DNA of 64,000 bases from assembly GCA_047967505.1 (NCBI GenBank), contig CM106540.1. One strand, 5' to 3'. Origin of the DNA: Dipteris shenzhenensis (taxonomy: Eukaryota > Polypodiophyta > Polypodiopsida > Gleicheniales). The notes under the pieces were generated by a model that was not told the origin of the DNA, did no database searches, and saw only the letters and a list, made by a program, of their open reading frames with translations. Within the stretch, counting starts at the first letter, position 1. Each line of letters begins with the position of its first letter. Position numbers and translations under genes: made by a program. Below, in pieces: positions 1 to 9,242 of the stretch.

Positions 1-607
1 TCTGTTGTAAGATCAGCCAGCTTGGCCATTTCACCACTTTGCGCAACATCAGTGCTAGCCGAAGAATCATCAACCGGCTCTACCGATACTGTACAAAGGA
101 ATAAAAACTCTTCTTGAGCTTTTCGGATTTCCATCACGGAAACCAACGGTCCCTGAGGTACATATTTCTCACCTCGTAAGACATACAACACATCATTCAT
201 CTTGAATTGATATACGTGCTTTTTCCAATCAATGGCTGGATTCTTCCTAGAATACCACGCCTTACCCAGGGCTATATCTGCATGAGCAAGCTTAGTCATT
301 TCAAAATCAAGCTTCTCAGCATAGTCCTGAATACGAAGCTCCAACTGGGTAACCCTTTGGTCCCATACTTCAGTTGAACTTCCATCTGCCATCCTGACTG
401 TATACGCATAGGCAGATGGGCTAGTCTTTAACTTCAGCCTCTTCACGAGCTTGGAGTTAATTACATTGTGAGTTGACGCCGAGTCAAACAACACAATGAC
501 ATCATGATTGGCCACTTGTCCTTTCATCTTAATTAACTCCGTATCATTAAAGGCTGTATACCTCGTTGCTGCGGGCTTAGATAGGATGTTATCAGGTGCA
601 CTCGTTA
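1..607 (-). pseudogene. Ty3/gypsy family A: aspartic protease and linker (partial)
   Basis: On the minus strand this reads as the retropepsin region following gag, cut by the window edge. The active-site triad appears as DSAST within VIVLFDSASTHNVIN (about 480-525), a variant of the usual DSG/AT. It is followed by a lysine-rich linker (QFKMNDVLYVLRGEK). The protease would cleave the gag-pol polyprotein in the virus-like particle. It lies in the -1 frame relative to the upstream gag; the frame change falls near 700, in a GGAGGGAAG run. That could be a single-base indel or a frameshift site. A decayed plus-strand copy of the same protease and linker occurs near 27.7-28.1 kb. Confidence 0.72.
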
Positions 608-1666
608 CTAGCTTAGCAACAGACACACATAACAAACAGGTACCGACCTCTGAGAAGATCCTGCTAGCTGAATCTGCATCCGTTCCGCTCTGGGACTTCC
701 CTCCATTTCCATGTCGCATTCTGAGATTACCATCTCAGCCATCCGACGATCCTTATTTCGTGGACAATCTTTCCACTGATGAGGCTGAAGGCAACACAAA
801 CACAAGCCTTCTCTCCTCGCTTTTTCTCTTTGCTCTGGGTTTAAGGGAGACTTTGACCAAGCCTGGGCTGGCATTGGTGTTACTTTCCTCTTCACTCCAA
901 TGGTGGCACTTGATTTAGGAGTTTCAGTTGGTTTCGCCTGCTTGGCTTGACCACTCGGGTGAGAACCACTCCCTTTACTAATCCACTTCTTCTTAAACCC
1001 ATATTTCTTCTGGTATCCATACTGGGTTCCGACCTGCGCAAACCCACTTGGCCTGCTGCCCTTGGCATCTTCATAGTTCAGGGTTATGGCTATTGCATCA
1101 TCCAACGTGTTCGCATACTTAGCCCGAACTTCCATTTTAATCCGATCATTCAATCCAAATATGAAATCTTTCACTTGGATTGGTAGGGGTTCATCAACCT
1201 TCATTACGCTCTCTCGAAACTTATCAGTGTATTCTGCCACTGACAAATTTCTCTGACGAAGGTTTCTATACTGATCCCAAGCTCGGGATGCTTCGTCAGG
1301 AGGTAAGAAGTGTTTTCTAAATTCCCTTTTAAACCCCTCCCAGGTAGTGGATGTAATACCATCTTTCTGTTGTTTAATCCACCACCGATCCGCTGCCTCA
1401 CTAAACATGTGGGTGGCCTCGCGGATTTTCTTGATGTCATTTCTGATTTCACAAATGGTGAATGCCTCGTCCCATTTGTGTAACCAGGTCTCAATGACAT
1501 CAGAACTACGGTCATTCATCCGACCAGAATACTTTTCCGGCCTATAATTGGCAATATTAGGTACTTTAGTCCTCCTAGGCTCGACCGTATGAACACTAGA
1601 CTCCGGTTCCATCGGAGCCCTTCCTTTCTCATCTCGTGAAGTTCTGGCAGACATACTGTGTATCAC
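608..1666 (-). CDS. Ty3/gypsy family A gag polyprotein
   Basis: A 352-residue open frame on the minus strand. Residues about 35-200 match a retrotransposon gag core (YSGRMNDRSSDVIETWLHKW, then RWWIKQQKDG, WEGFKREFRKHFLPPDEA and YTDKFRESVMKVDEPLP). A basic region follows, then a zinc-knuckle-like CLCCLQPHQWKDC whose spacing CX2CX3HX4C is one residue short of the canonical CX2CX4HX4C. Gag packages element RNA in cytoplasmic particles. The true gag frame probably ends near position 700; the last 30 or so residues look like out-of-frame readthrough before the stop at 608. The leader and primer site lie to the right, as expected for this orientation. Confidence 0.8.
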   Translation of the reverse strand: MIHSMSARTSRDEKGRAPMEPESSVHTVEPRRTKVPNIANYRPEKYSGRMNDRSSDVIETWLHKWDEAFTICEIRNDIKKIREATHMFSEAADRWWIKQQKDGITSTTWEGFKREFRKHFLPPDEASRAWDQYRNLRQRNLSVAEYTDKFRESVMKVDEPLPIQVKDFIFGLNDRIKMEVRAKYANTLDDAIAITLNYEDAKGSRPSGFAQVGTQYGYQKKYGFKKKWISKGSGSHPSGQAKQAKPTETPKSSATIGVKRKVTPMPAQAWSKSPLNPEQREKARREGLCLCCLQPHQWKDCPRNKDRRMAEMVISECDMEMEGSPRAERMQIQLAGSSQRSVPVCYVCLLLS

Positions 1667-2679
1667 TCTTCTAAGTTCAGAATGCCCTACATTTGCCTGT
1701 AACTGTTGCGCTAATATCAGCTACAAGGCATCCTCAAGTAATGCAATCCTGCCAGATAAGGTGTGAACTACTGAGCGCGACACCTGCTGGGTCGGTAGGA
1801 CTCTTGACCCTACAGGGTCCATCCTGGAAGCTCCTTCTGCTTCCATTCAGGTCAATGGGTGTTTTGCTTTTTTTTTAAATTATAAATAAATAAACACCGC
1901 TAGAACACTGTATTTACAAACTGACACAATTCCCTATACTAGGGAATACCTGCAATTTGACAACTATACTGACTAGGTAATTGACACAGGCATATATCCA
2001 AATACCGCCTTTCCCTATACTAGGGAAATTCCTGCAAACAAACTGGCTTTATCACAAAGGCATATGCACAAGCATAATCTCCCAGATTGCCCACAGGAAT
2101 TTGAATAAGTCAAAAGAATCCCAAGTCTGCTATGTACCCTGCTATGGCATCCAACCTTCATGCAGACTAAATATTCCACGAGAACCTCTTCATGCAAGCG
2201 GAGCATCAACAAAGACTAAGGTCGGGAAAAAAAAACACAGAATTGACGAATGCCAAAGAAAGCTCCTTGGTTGATTCGCCTCTGCACCCAGCTCGCACTG
2301 GCTATTAGGATTTTGCTGCGTCAACCGTCACCGAGATCTGATCACCAGCGCGGGAGGACCACCGAATATCGATTCGTCACCAAATGACACGATCGCTTCA
2401 GATTACGCTGCCATCAACTAGCAGCCTGCGCTCTACATACGCCTTGGATACGGGCCTCCCGCACAGATGTGCGTCAATTGCATGCAGTCACGTCGTCACA
2501 TCGTCCACGAGCTTCACGTCACGTCAGATGCTCTGCTCATTGATACCGAGATCACGATGCTGCTGGCTATTGCTCGACTCTTGTTAACCATCCTGTGACT
2601 CAGTTCGTATGTCCATGCTCACAACCCGTCACGCTGGCTACCGTGAAGCCTCACGCTATCACCAAGCTCGCCTCCCCGA
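1667..2679 (-). other. Untranslated leader of gypsy family A
   Basis: About 1 kb between the primer binding site and gag with no convincing coding sequence. It holds two copies of a short palindrome. At 1929-1947 it reads ATTCCCTATACTAGGGAAT and at 2010-2028 TTTCCCTATACTAGGGAAA, each followed by CCTGCAA. The outermost base pair changes from A-T to T-A between copies, so pairing is kept. A third, slightly decayed copy lies at 11282-11297 in another element leader. A role in RNA packaging or dimerisation is conceivable but is inference only. Confidence 0.55.
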
Positions 2680-2691
2680 GTTCTGATACCA
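2680..2691 (-). other. Primer binding site, initiator tRNA-Met type
   Basis: The minus strand reads TGGTATCAGAAC. It matches the complement of the plant initiator tRNA-Met 3' end (TGGTATCAGAGC) except for one base. It sits two bases inside the LTR edge at 2694, the normal place for minus-strand cDNA priming. Confidence 0.75.
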
Positions 2692-2693
2692 AA

Positions 2694-3089
2694 TGTTACA
2701 GACTCTCAACTAACTACTGATAATCACGGGAGCTAGCACCATAACTTTCCACCCAGCCAACCTTGCTGGAGCGTGAGAGTACACACAGAGAAAATCAAAA
2801 TCTGAAACATACGTGAAGGTCCCTTCTCATTCTCTCACTAACTCCAACAAGCCCCATCTCCCTAGATGGATCTAGATGCCACATGCCATCATTATAGGGC
2901 CTTTCCTAATGCATCTTTTTTTTAAACCTCTCTCTTGGGATACTTTGAAATCCTTTGCCCCTAGGCACATTTCTTGCATTAGGCCCTTAGCCTTAAATCC
3001 ACCTAGTCTGGTGCTATCAGCCCTCACCTAGGACCTTGACATTAATTCCCTCCCGATCATTTACATAAAGCGCAAACAAATATATTACA
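2694..3089 (-). repeat. 5' LTR of gypsy family A (outer boundary tentative)
   Basis: The inner edge is clear. The plus strand begins TGTTACAG two bases from the primer site, so the minus-strand LTR ends ...TGTAACA. The outer edge is inferred from ...TATTACA at 3089, giving a TGT...ACA unit of about 396 bp. The partner LTR lies outside the window, so the length cannot be confirmed. The 42 bases from 3090 to the copia fragment carry nothing I recognise. Confidence 0.45.
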
Positions 3090-3131
3090 AACGTAGATCC
3101 TTAAGGGAAATGTCGACTGATTCTTCCGAGG

Positions 3132-5063
3132 TCATGCCACCTCAGCTAGAGCGTAACATTTGAAAACCATAAACACTTCTAATTTGCGTTTGAGCCCATA
3201 AACCCAAGTGTAGTTGGAGTAGTCATCTATAAAAGTGACAAAGTAAAGATGACCACCCAATGATGGAGTCCTCATGGGACCACAGACATCACTATGAATA
3301 AGCTGTAATTTTCGAACAGCTTTTACTGATCCATCCTTCTTGAAAGGAAATCTGTGCATTTTACCAAGAATGCACCCTTCACAGACATGTGGAGGAGGTG
3401 TTTCAAGAGGAGGCAATGCATCAACCATAGCATGTTTTTAAAGTGTCATCAAGTTGCCATAATGCATGTGTCCATATCTGGCATGCCATAACTCCGCATT
3501 CTGCATAGCAACAGTAGGAGTGGAAACTGCAAGAGCATGTGCTGGTCTTTTCTCATACATGTCAAGCTGAAAAAGACCACGTAACAAAGTGCGAGACAAT
3601 CTCAAGGCATAGTCATTCTCTCTGTCATGGACTGAACACTTGTCATCTTCAAAAATGACCTGAAATCCAGCTCTGTTAAGAGTGGACACTGAAAGTAGAT
3701 TTTTTGTGATACCAGGCACATACAAGACATCAGAAATTTTGAATGTTGAGCCATCAATGGCTGTAAGTTCAACTTCTCCTGTACCACGAACTGAATAGGA
3801 GGCGTTGTTGGCACATGTGACCTTTTTACCAACGGGAGGTGGATGCAGAGATGTGAAAAGACACTTCCTGGAAGTGATATGCTTTGAGGCACCGCTATCA
3901 AAATACCATGTATTTTGTGTCTCATTGACACTGAAAGCTGATGCATCCTTGGAAGAATCATAACTGCATGTCAGAAAAGCATAAGAGTCATCATTACAAG
4001 TGGCTGTAATATCCGGAGCAGCCAACTGAGAGTCTGAAATGCAAGACAAGAAGGCATAGTCGTGCTCCACAAAGTTGACTGTAGCTTGCTCATTGTCAGA
4101 TGCATGAGGAGCTGAATCTGAAACAGCCATACCGGAGCTGTTTTTCTTTTCTTTTGCAAGCCTCTTCTTGCATTCTCCAATGTAGTGACCTGGCTTTTTG
4201 CAGTAATGACATATTCCCTTCTTCTTGGGCTTACCTGCATCATCCTTAGCCTTTTGAGAAGGCTGTCCTGAACCATTGGAAGGATGATTTGGTGATGTCT
4301 TTGTTTGTCCCTTTGTTTTAGGCTTGAATTTTGAAAGCATGGCATGCTCACCTGCTCGTGAAGCCATGTTTTTCCTGGTCTGCTCTTCCTGCAACAGAAG
4401 TCCTATCAACTCGTGAAAATTGAGAGGATTTGCACCCCCCCTCAATGACAAATTTAGCGAGGTATGAAAGTTGAGATAAGACTCAGGAAGAGAATTCAGA
4501 GTAGTGGTAATGATCTCTGAATCAGGAATGATCTCATCAATATTCAGCAATTGCTCTCGTAAATCCTATAGCTTTGTGAGGTGCACTGACATGGAGTCAC
4601 CCTCTTCCATATGTGTATGAGACAATTCTCTTTTCAAAAAAGACACCCTGGCATCATTCCGAGCTGCATACATGCTCTCCAAAATATCCCATGCTGCCTT
4701 TGAGGTCTTACACGACCAGATATGCGGAATGATGAATCTTTTTACTGAAAGAGAAATACACGACAAAGCTAAAGCATCACGTGAATCCCATCTCTTTTGG
4801 TCTGGAGTGGTAGGTATAGCTGCACCAATAACTTGTCCTACAGCTGTACCTTGTGCACGACCTCTGCCGCCTCCTTGCTGGGGAGGGGTATTAGGTGCCA
4901 CATTTGCTGGCCGGATCTCATCCCCATTTACATAGTCTCACAAATTACAGGAAATCAGAATGTTGCGTACCATAAAACTCCAGAGGGAGTAGTTGGTACC
5001 ATCCAGCTTATCCTCTTGTGAGAGACCACTGAACTGGAAATCATTTTGATTTTGCTGGGCCAT
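3132..5063 (-). pseudogene. Copia-Y gag, protease and N-terminal integrase
   Basis: One continuous minus-strand frame starting at ATG 5063 (MAQQNQNDF), broken by three in-frame stops: TGA near 4938, TAG near 4566 and TAA at 3438. Domains in order: a copia gag core (KLDGTNYSLWSFMVRN, then SKAAWDILESMY and LNSLPESYLNFHTSL); zinc knuckle CHYCKKPGHYIGEC (CX2CX4HX4C); protease with FDSGASKHIT; the pre-integrase box LWHARYGHMHYGNL; integrase zinc finger (CEGCILGKMHR); and the first catalytic Asp (LIHSDVCGPM, YFVTFIDDYS). The frame ends at EVFMVFK, before the second catalytic Asp. Reverse transcriptase is absent on this side. Each stop is one transition from a sense codon, which suggests decay by cytosine deamination rather than indels. 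Confidence 0.85.
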
Positions 5064-5390
5064 GTCTGAGAAAGAAAATACAGCAAATGCAAATCTGAAT
5101 TCGCTTGCTGGGAATGGAGTGCACAATTCCCAAAAAAGTACAGCCAAACACTGGCTGAAAATGCAACTCAAATCTCTGTAATGTCTCTGTCAGAAATCTG
5201 CCAGAGCATCCAATCTCTCCCAAAACCTGCCAAAAGTGCTTCAAAACACTTACAGAAAGGCAGTGTGAACTGAAACCTGCAAAATTGCTCTCCCAACACA
5301 AAAGCCCCAATTTGTGGCTTGAAATTGCAACCAGAAAGGGACAAATGGTCTAAAAGCCCCAAATGTTGCACAAATTGCTCTCTGCCAACA

Positions 5391-5662
5391 AAATCCCCAA
5401 ATTTCACTGCAAAATTGCAGTGTAATTGCAAAAGCCCAAATTTTCTGTAAGAAATTAGCCAAACAATGGCTCTCTGCGCAAATGCCTATCACGAAACACC
5501 TTCCAGAGTCCACCTGCAAAGAAACAAAATCCCCAAATTTCACTGCAAAATTGCAGTGTAATTGCAAAAGCCCAAATTTTCTGTAAGAAATTAGCCAAAA
5601 ATGGCTCTCTGCGCAAATGCCTATCACGAAACACCTTCCAGAGTCCACCTGCAAAGAAACAA
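5391..5662. repeat. 136-bp tandem duplication
   Basis: Two adjacent, nearly identical copies (about 5391-5526 and 5527-5662). Both carry TTTCACTGCAAAATTGCAG and CTATCACGAAACACCTTCC. The inner motif is itself partly palindromic (CTGCAAAATTGCAG). The copies differ at only a few positions, so the duplication is recent relative to the element. Confidence 0.85.
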
Positions 5663-5679
5663 TATGCAGAAAGTACAGC

Positions 5680-6080
5680 CTCTTCAGATTGTACGGAATT
5701 GACAGTACGGAACTGTCAATACGAAATTCGTACAATGTACGGACTGTACAGATTCCTGTACGGAACAGTCGACGCAGATCTGTACGGCGGTTGTACGAAA
5801 CAGGTACGGCGGATGTACAATGGCGAAGGTACGGCTGTACGACGAAGTCCGTACGAGTATTGACGGCACGTTGTATGGGCTGGTGCGACGGTTGTACGGT
5901 TGTACGGTTGTACGGGCGACGGGCTGTACGGCGATGTACAGACGGACCTGACGGTAGGAGCTGTACGATGCAGGAGCTGGTACGGCGCAGGAGCTGAGCA
6001 CGGCGATGCAGAAAGTACAGTCCGTACAGATTGTATGGAGGATTATACGGACGACGGGCTTGTATGGACGGGCAGTGATG
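5680..6080. repeat. GTAC-rich block (TGTACGG degenerate repeat)
   Basis: The palindrome GTAC recurs roughly every 10-25 bases, mostly as TGTACGG or its variants and in both orientations. Examples are GTTGTACGGTTGTACGG near 5893 and CTGTACGGCGATGTACAG near 5928. Chance expectation is about one GTAC per 256 bases. It lies wholly inside the copia-Y leader. No function is known to me. Confidence 0.8.
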
Positions 6081-6164
6081 GTACGTGCAGGTCGTACGAG
6101 CAACGAGCTGTTGAGCTTGGAGCAGGGAGCTTGCGAGCAAGGAAGCAGGGAGCAGGGTCAACCT

Positions 6165-6176
6165 GCTCTGATATCA
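6165..6176 (-). other. Copia-Y primer binding site
   Basis: The minus strand reads TGATATCAGAGC, one mismatch from the initiator tRNA-Met complement TGGTATCAGAGC. It lies two bases from the LTR edge at 6179. Confidence 0.75.
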
Positions 6177-6178
6177 AA

Positions 6179-6428
6179 TGTGAGTAGGGGAGCAAGAGAG
6201 TAGGAGAGTGAGAGCTGAAAGCAATAGTTGCAATAGTTGCAATAGAAGAGTGTGTTACAACTGAAGAGTGGGATAGGTTTTGTCTAAGTGACAAAACCTT
6301 ATCCTTCACTAACCGTAGTTAGTGAACTAACTGTGGTTAGGGGGAAAAACCTCTAAAATGAGGGAAAAGTGCCCCTAACCTTATTACATTACATTGGTCA
6401 CTGCTAAATTATAACAATAATTCTAACA
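6179..6428 (-). repeat. Copia-Y 5' LTR (250 bp)
   Basis: On the minus strand it begins TGTTAGAATTATTG and ends CTACTCACA. Its first 130 bases align with the copia-X LTR at 8765-9035: same start, same AATGTAATGTAATAAG block and same internal stem-loop. The 3' halves are clearly different, so the two LTRs belong to related but distinct elements. The terminal base at 6428 abuts copia-X integrase sequence directly, with no host DNA between. Confidence 0.85.
6275..6299 (-). repeat. LTR stem-loop, copy Y
   Basis: Perfect 10-bp stem AGGTTTTGTC/GACAAAACCT around a 5-base loop, extendable by GGAT/ATCC with one bulge. The copy at 8898-8922 keeps the loop and the stem while changing paired bases together. 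Confidence 0.75.
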
Positions 6429-8753
6429 CATTCTTGAAGGAGAAAGGCATCACACATCAGCTTACAGTGAGGCTTACACCTCAACAGAATGGCAAAGATG
6501 AGGGGAATAATCGCACTCTTATGGAGATGGATAGATGCATGCTTACAAGTAAAAAGTTGCCTTACAGGTTTTGGCTTGAAGGCCTCATGTGTGCCAACTA
6601 TATTTTGAATCGGGCTCCCACAAAGGCTTTGAAGACAATCACTCCCTATGAGGCATGGCATGGGAGAAAGCCTTCAGTGGACCATTTCAGAGTTTTTGGT
6701 TATGTTGCATATGCCCACGTGCCTGTGGAGTTTAGACACAAGTTGTCAGATAAGGCACTTAAATGCATTTTTGTGGGGTATAGTTCACAAAGCAAAGGCT
6801 ATCGTCTCTACAATCCTGCTTCACGCAAGATTTGTATGAGTAGAGATGTTATATTCTCTGAAAATTCAGCACATACACATGCTGAATTTCAGATTCCAGC
6901 ATCTTCAGATGATGTTTTGAGGGGATGCTTCCTATAGCATTTGGTTTCCCTACTGAGGTTCATGCTGAAAATCAGAATTTACAGCAACCTCCTCCTGATC
7001 CACATGTCCCGATTCAGCCACAAGCTGATTTTGTACCTCCACAAGGTGTGGATGAAGTTGTCAGGCAAGAGATTCAAGAAATACACGCAGCCAAAACAGT
7101 CCCAAATTAGTTGCTACAGACTCTCAGGGAGAGTAGGCTTGAGGCCCCATTGCCTGGCAGGACTCGTAGTGTAGTAAGGCACGCAGGGGGGGCTCTCTCA
7201 GTTGAGACAGCTTATGCAGGGACTCTTCTTGATGAAGAGGAGCCTGACTTTTTTGAAGAAGCAAAGGATAATGTGCATTGGATGCATGCCATGCACAATG
7301 AGTTGTAGTCCATAGAGAAAAATTAGACTTGGGATGTTGTGGATTTGCCACTAGGTAAACATGCCATTGGTACCAAGTGGGTTTTCAAGATAAAAAGGAA
7401 GCCAGATGGGTCTATTGACAGGTACAAGGCAAGGCTGGTTGCCAAAGGCTATGCACAGAAGAAGGGCATAGATTATGAGGAGACTTTTGCTCCTACATCC
7501 CGGATGACCACCATACGGTCAGTTATTGCAATGACTGTAAATTTTGTTTGGAATGTCCATCAGTTGGACATAAAAATAGCTTTCCTAATGGGGACTTGCA
7601 GGAAGAGGTTTATGTCAAACAACCTCCTGGTTTTGAACTTTCTGGCAATGCACTTCAGGTTTGCAAGCTTAACAAAGCTTTATATGGGCTGAAACAAGCC
7701 CCATGTGCATGGTATGCCAAGATCGATGCATTCATGGCAAGTAAGGGATTACACAATAGTCCCATGGAAAGCACCCTCTACATCAAGAAGGATGGGGGGG
7801 ATATTTTGGTCATCATTCTTTATGTAGATGACATGCTGCTTAAAAGATCAAATGAGGATATAATTGCAAATTTCAAAGCTAAGTTGAAAGCTGAATTTGA
7901 CATGACAAATTTGGGCATGTTAAATTTTTATTTGGGGATCCAGTTTATACAAGACAAGCGTGGCATCGTTATGTCTCAATCCAAGTATGTGCAGAAGCTC
8001 GTGGATAGGTTCAACATGCATGATTGTAAGCCTATTGCCATTCCCATGGGGGCTGAAGCTTACTATGTATGATGCAGGTGAATTAGCGGATGTCACACTT
8101 TACAGCCAGGTTGTTGGATGCCTCATCTACTTGTGCAAAACATGGACCGATATTCAGTATGTAGTATCTCAGGTGAGCAGATATATGCATAGCCCGAAGA
8201 CAACACATTGGCAGGCTGTAAAATACATCTTCCGTTATTTGCAAGGCACAAAGTCTTTTGGCTTGATGTTTCCCAGGGGGGGTGACTTGCAGATGCATGC
8301 TTACAGTGATTCAGATTGGGCTGGAGTTTTGGGCAAAGCTTGCATTTCTTGGCTGAGCAAGAAGCAATCTACAGTGGCTACTTCCTCATGTGAAGTTGAG
8401 TACAGGGCAGCTTTCACAGTGACAGTTGAGTGTGCTTGGCTGCAACGTTTGTTCGCTGATCTTCGTCTCTTATTGGAGGGTCCTTCTCCAATTCTCACTG
8501 ATAGTCAGAGTGCTATAGCAGTAGCAAAGAATCCTGTGTTTCATGCTCGCACGAAGCACATTGAGGTTCATTATCATCATGTCAAAGAGAAGTTACATGT
8601 AGGGGAGATCAGTATGATCTATGTGTCAATACATGACAATGTTGCAGACATCTTCACCAAAGCACTTCCACGTGAGAAGTTTGAGGCATTTCACAGTGCC
8701 CTAAACTTATCTCCTTTTGGTGATTGTTCACTACCTCGTACACCACATTGGCA
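6429..8753 (+). pseudogene. Copia-X C-terminal integrase, reverse transcriptase and RNase H
   Basis: Plus-strand copia pol lacking its 5' half. It opens inside the integrase core (KEKGITHQLTVRLTPQQNG, then the catalytic-Glu region DEGNNRTLME), then NRAPTKALKTITPYEAWHGR and the integrase tail. Reverse transcriptase follows: TKWVFKIKRKPDGSIDRYKA, QLDIKIAFL(N)GD, the catalytic YVDDM near 7820, and SKYVQKLVDRFNM. RNase H shows YSDSDWAG, STVATSSCEVEYRA, LTDSQSAIAVAKN and ADIFTKALP. Frame changes fall near 6925, 7590 and 8060, with stops near 7110, 7306 and 7324, so the pol is not functional. It ends beside a purine tract and the 3' LTR. Confidence 0.88.
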
Positions 8754-8757
8754 CTGC

Positions 8758-8764
8758 AGGGGGG
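8758..8764 (+). other. Polypurine tract of copia-X
   Basis: AGGGGGG immediately precedes the LTR start TGTTAG at 8765, the expected plus-strand cDNA primer. Confidence 0.7.
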
Positions 8765-9035
8765 TGTTAGAATTATTATTATATTCTAGGCAGTGGCCCC
8801 AATGTAATGTAATAAGTGGGTTAGGGGTACTTTTCCCTCTTAGAGGTTTTTCTCCCTAACCACGGTCTAATCTCTAACTACGATTAGTGATTAGATAGGG
8901 TTTTGTCACTTAGACAAAACCCTCATCTCTTTCATTGTACTTGACTTTAGTTCAGTACACTTTGGGGAGGGAACTACGTTCAGCTCACTCTCTCCATTTT
9001 GCTCACTCTTGCTCTTGCTTCCTGTTTTTCTCACA
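8765..9035 (+). repeat. Copia-X 3' LTR (271 bp)
   Basis: Starts TGTTAGAATTATTATT and ends TTTTTCTCACA, with TG/CA termini. It includes the stem GGGTTTTGTC/GACAAAACCC at 8898-8922. It diverges from the copia-Y LTR throughout and strongly after the stem-loop. Confidence 0.85.
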
Positions 9036-9134
9036 GGTCCACCAGTCTAGGATAGGAGCCCTTTAGGGCCCCCTCAGGGCTGGAACAAGTGAAGAGAATG
9101 GCAGGGGAAGGGTTGCCTTCATAGGCTACCCTGC

Positions 9135-9215
9135 TTGCCTTTATGGGGTCTAGTGCTGCCTTTATGGGGCCTAGGGCTGTATTTATGGAGTCTAGGGCTG
9201 CCATTTATGGGGCCC
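9135..9215. repeat. 21-bp minisatellite
   Basis: About four imperfect copies of TTTATGGGGYCTAGGGCTGCC, with TTTATGG at 9140, 9161, 9182 and 9204. It lies just upstream of the TATA box. Confidence 0.75.
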
Positions 9216-9234
9216 CAACCAGCCCCAAAAGCCC

Positions 9235-9242
9235 TATAAATA
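9235..9242 (+). promoter_or_regulatory. TATA box
   Basis: TATAAATA flanked by CCC and GGGGG, a near-ideal plant core promoter element. No adjacent intact gene is seen; it probably belongs to a retroelement LTR. Confidence 0.5.

Larger units (their letters stand above)
5064..6164 (-). other. Copia-Y untranslated leader
   Basis: A 1.1-kb leader between the primer site and gag, unusually long for a copia element. It contains a 136-bp direct duplication (5391-5662) and a stretch packed with GTAC (5680-6080). Several frames are open for 80-300 codons on both strands, but they are low-complexity readings of these repeats and match no family. Confidence 0.55.

Noticed and set aside
508-918. A 136-codon plus-strand frame.
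   Set aside because: It is antisense to the well-supported gag and protease on minus and has no recognisable domain.
5168-6309. Open frames up to 303 codons on both strands in the copia-Y leader.
   Set aside because: They cover the 136-bp duplication, the GTAC block and the LTR, match no family, and overlap each other on both strands.
3132-9035. Self-integration or simple inversion of one copia element.
   Set aside because: The two LTRs are too different, especially in their 3' halves, to come from one cDNA.
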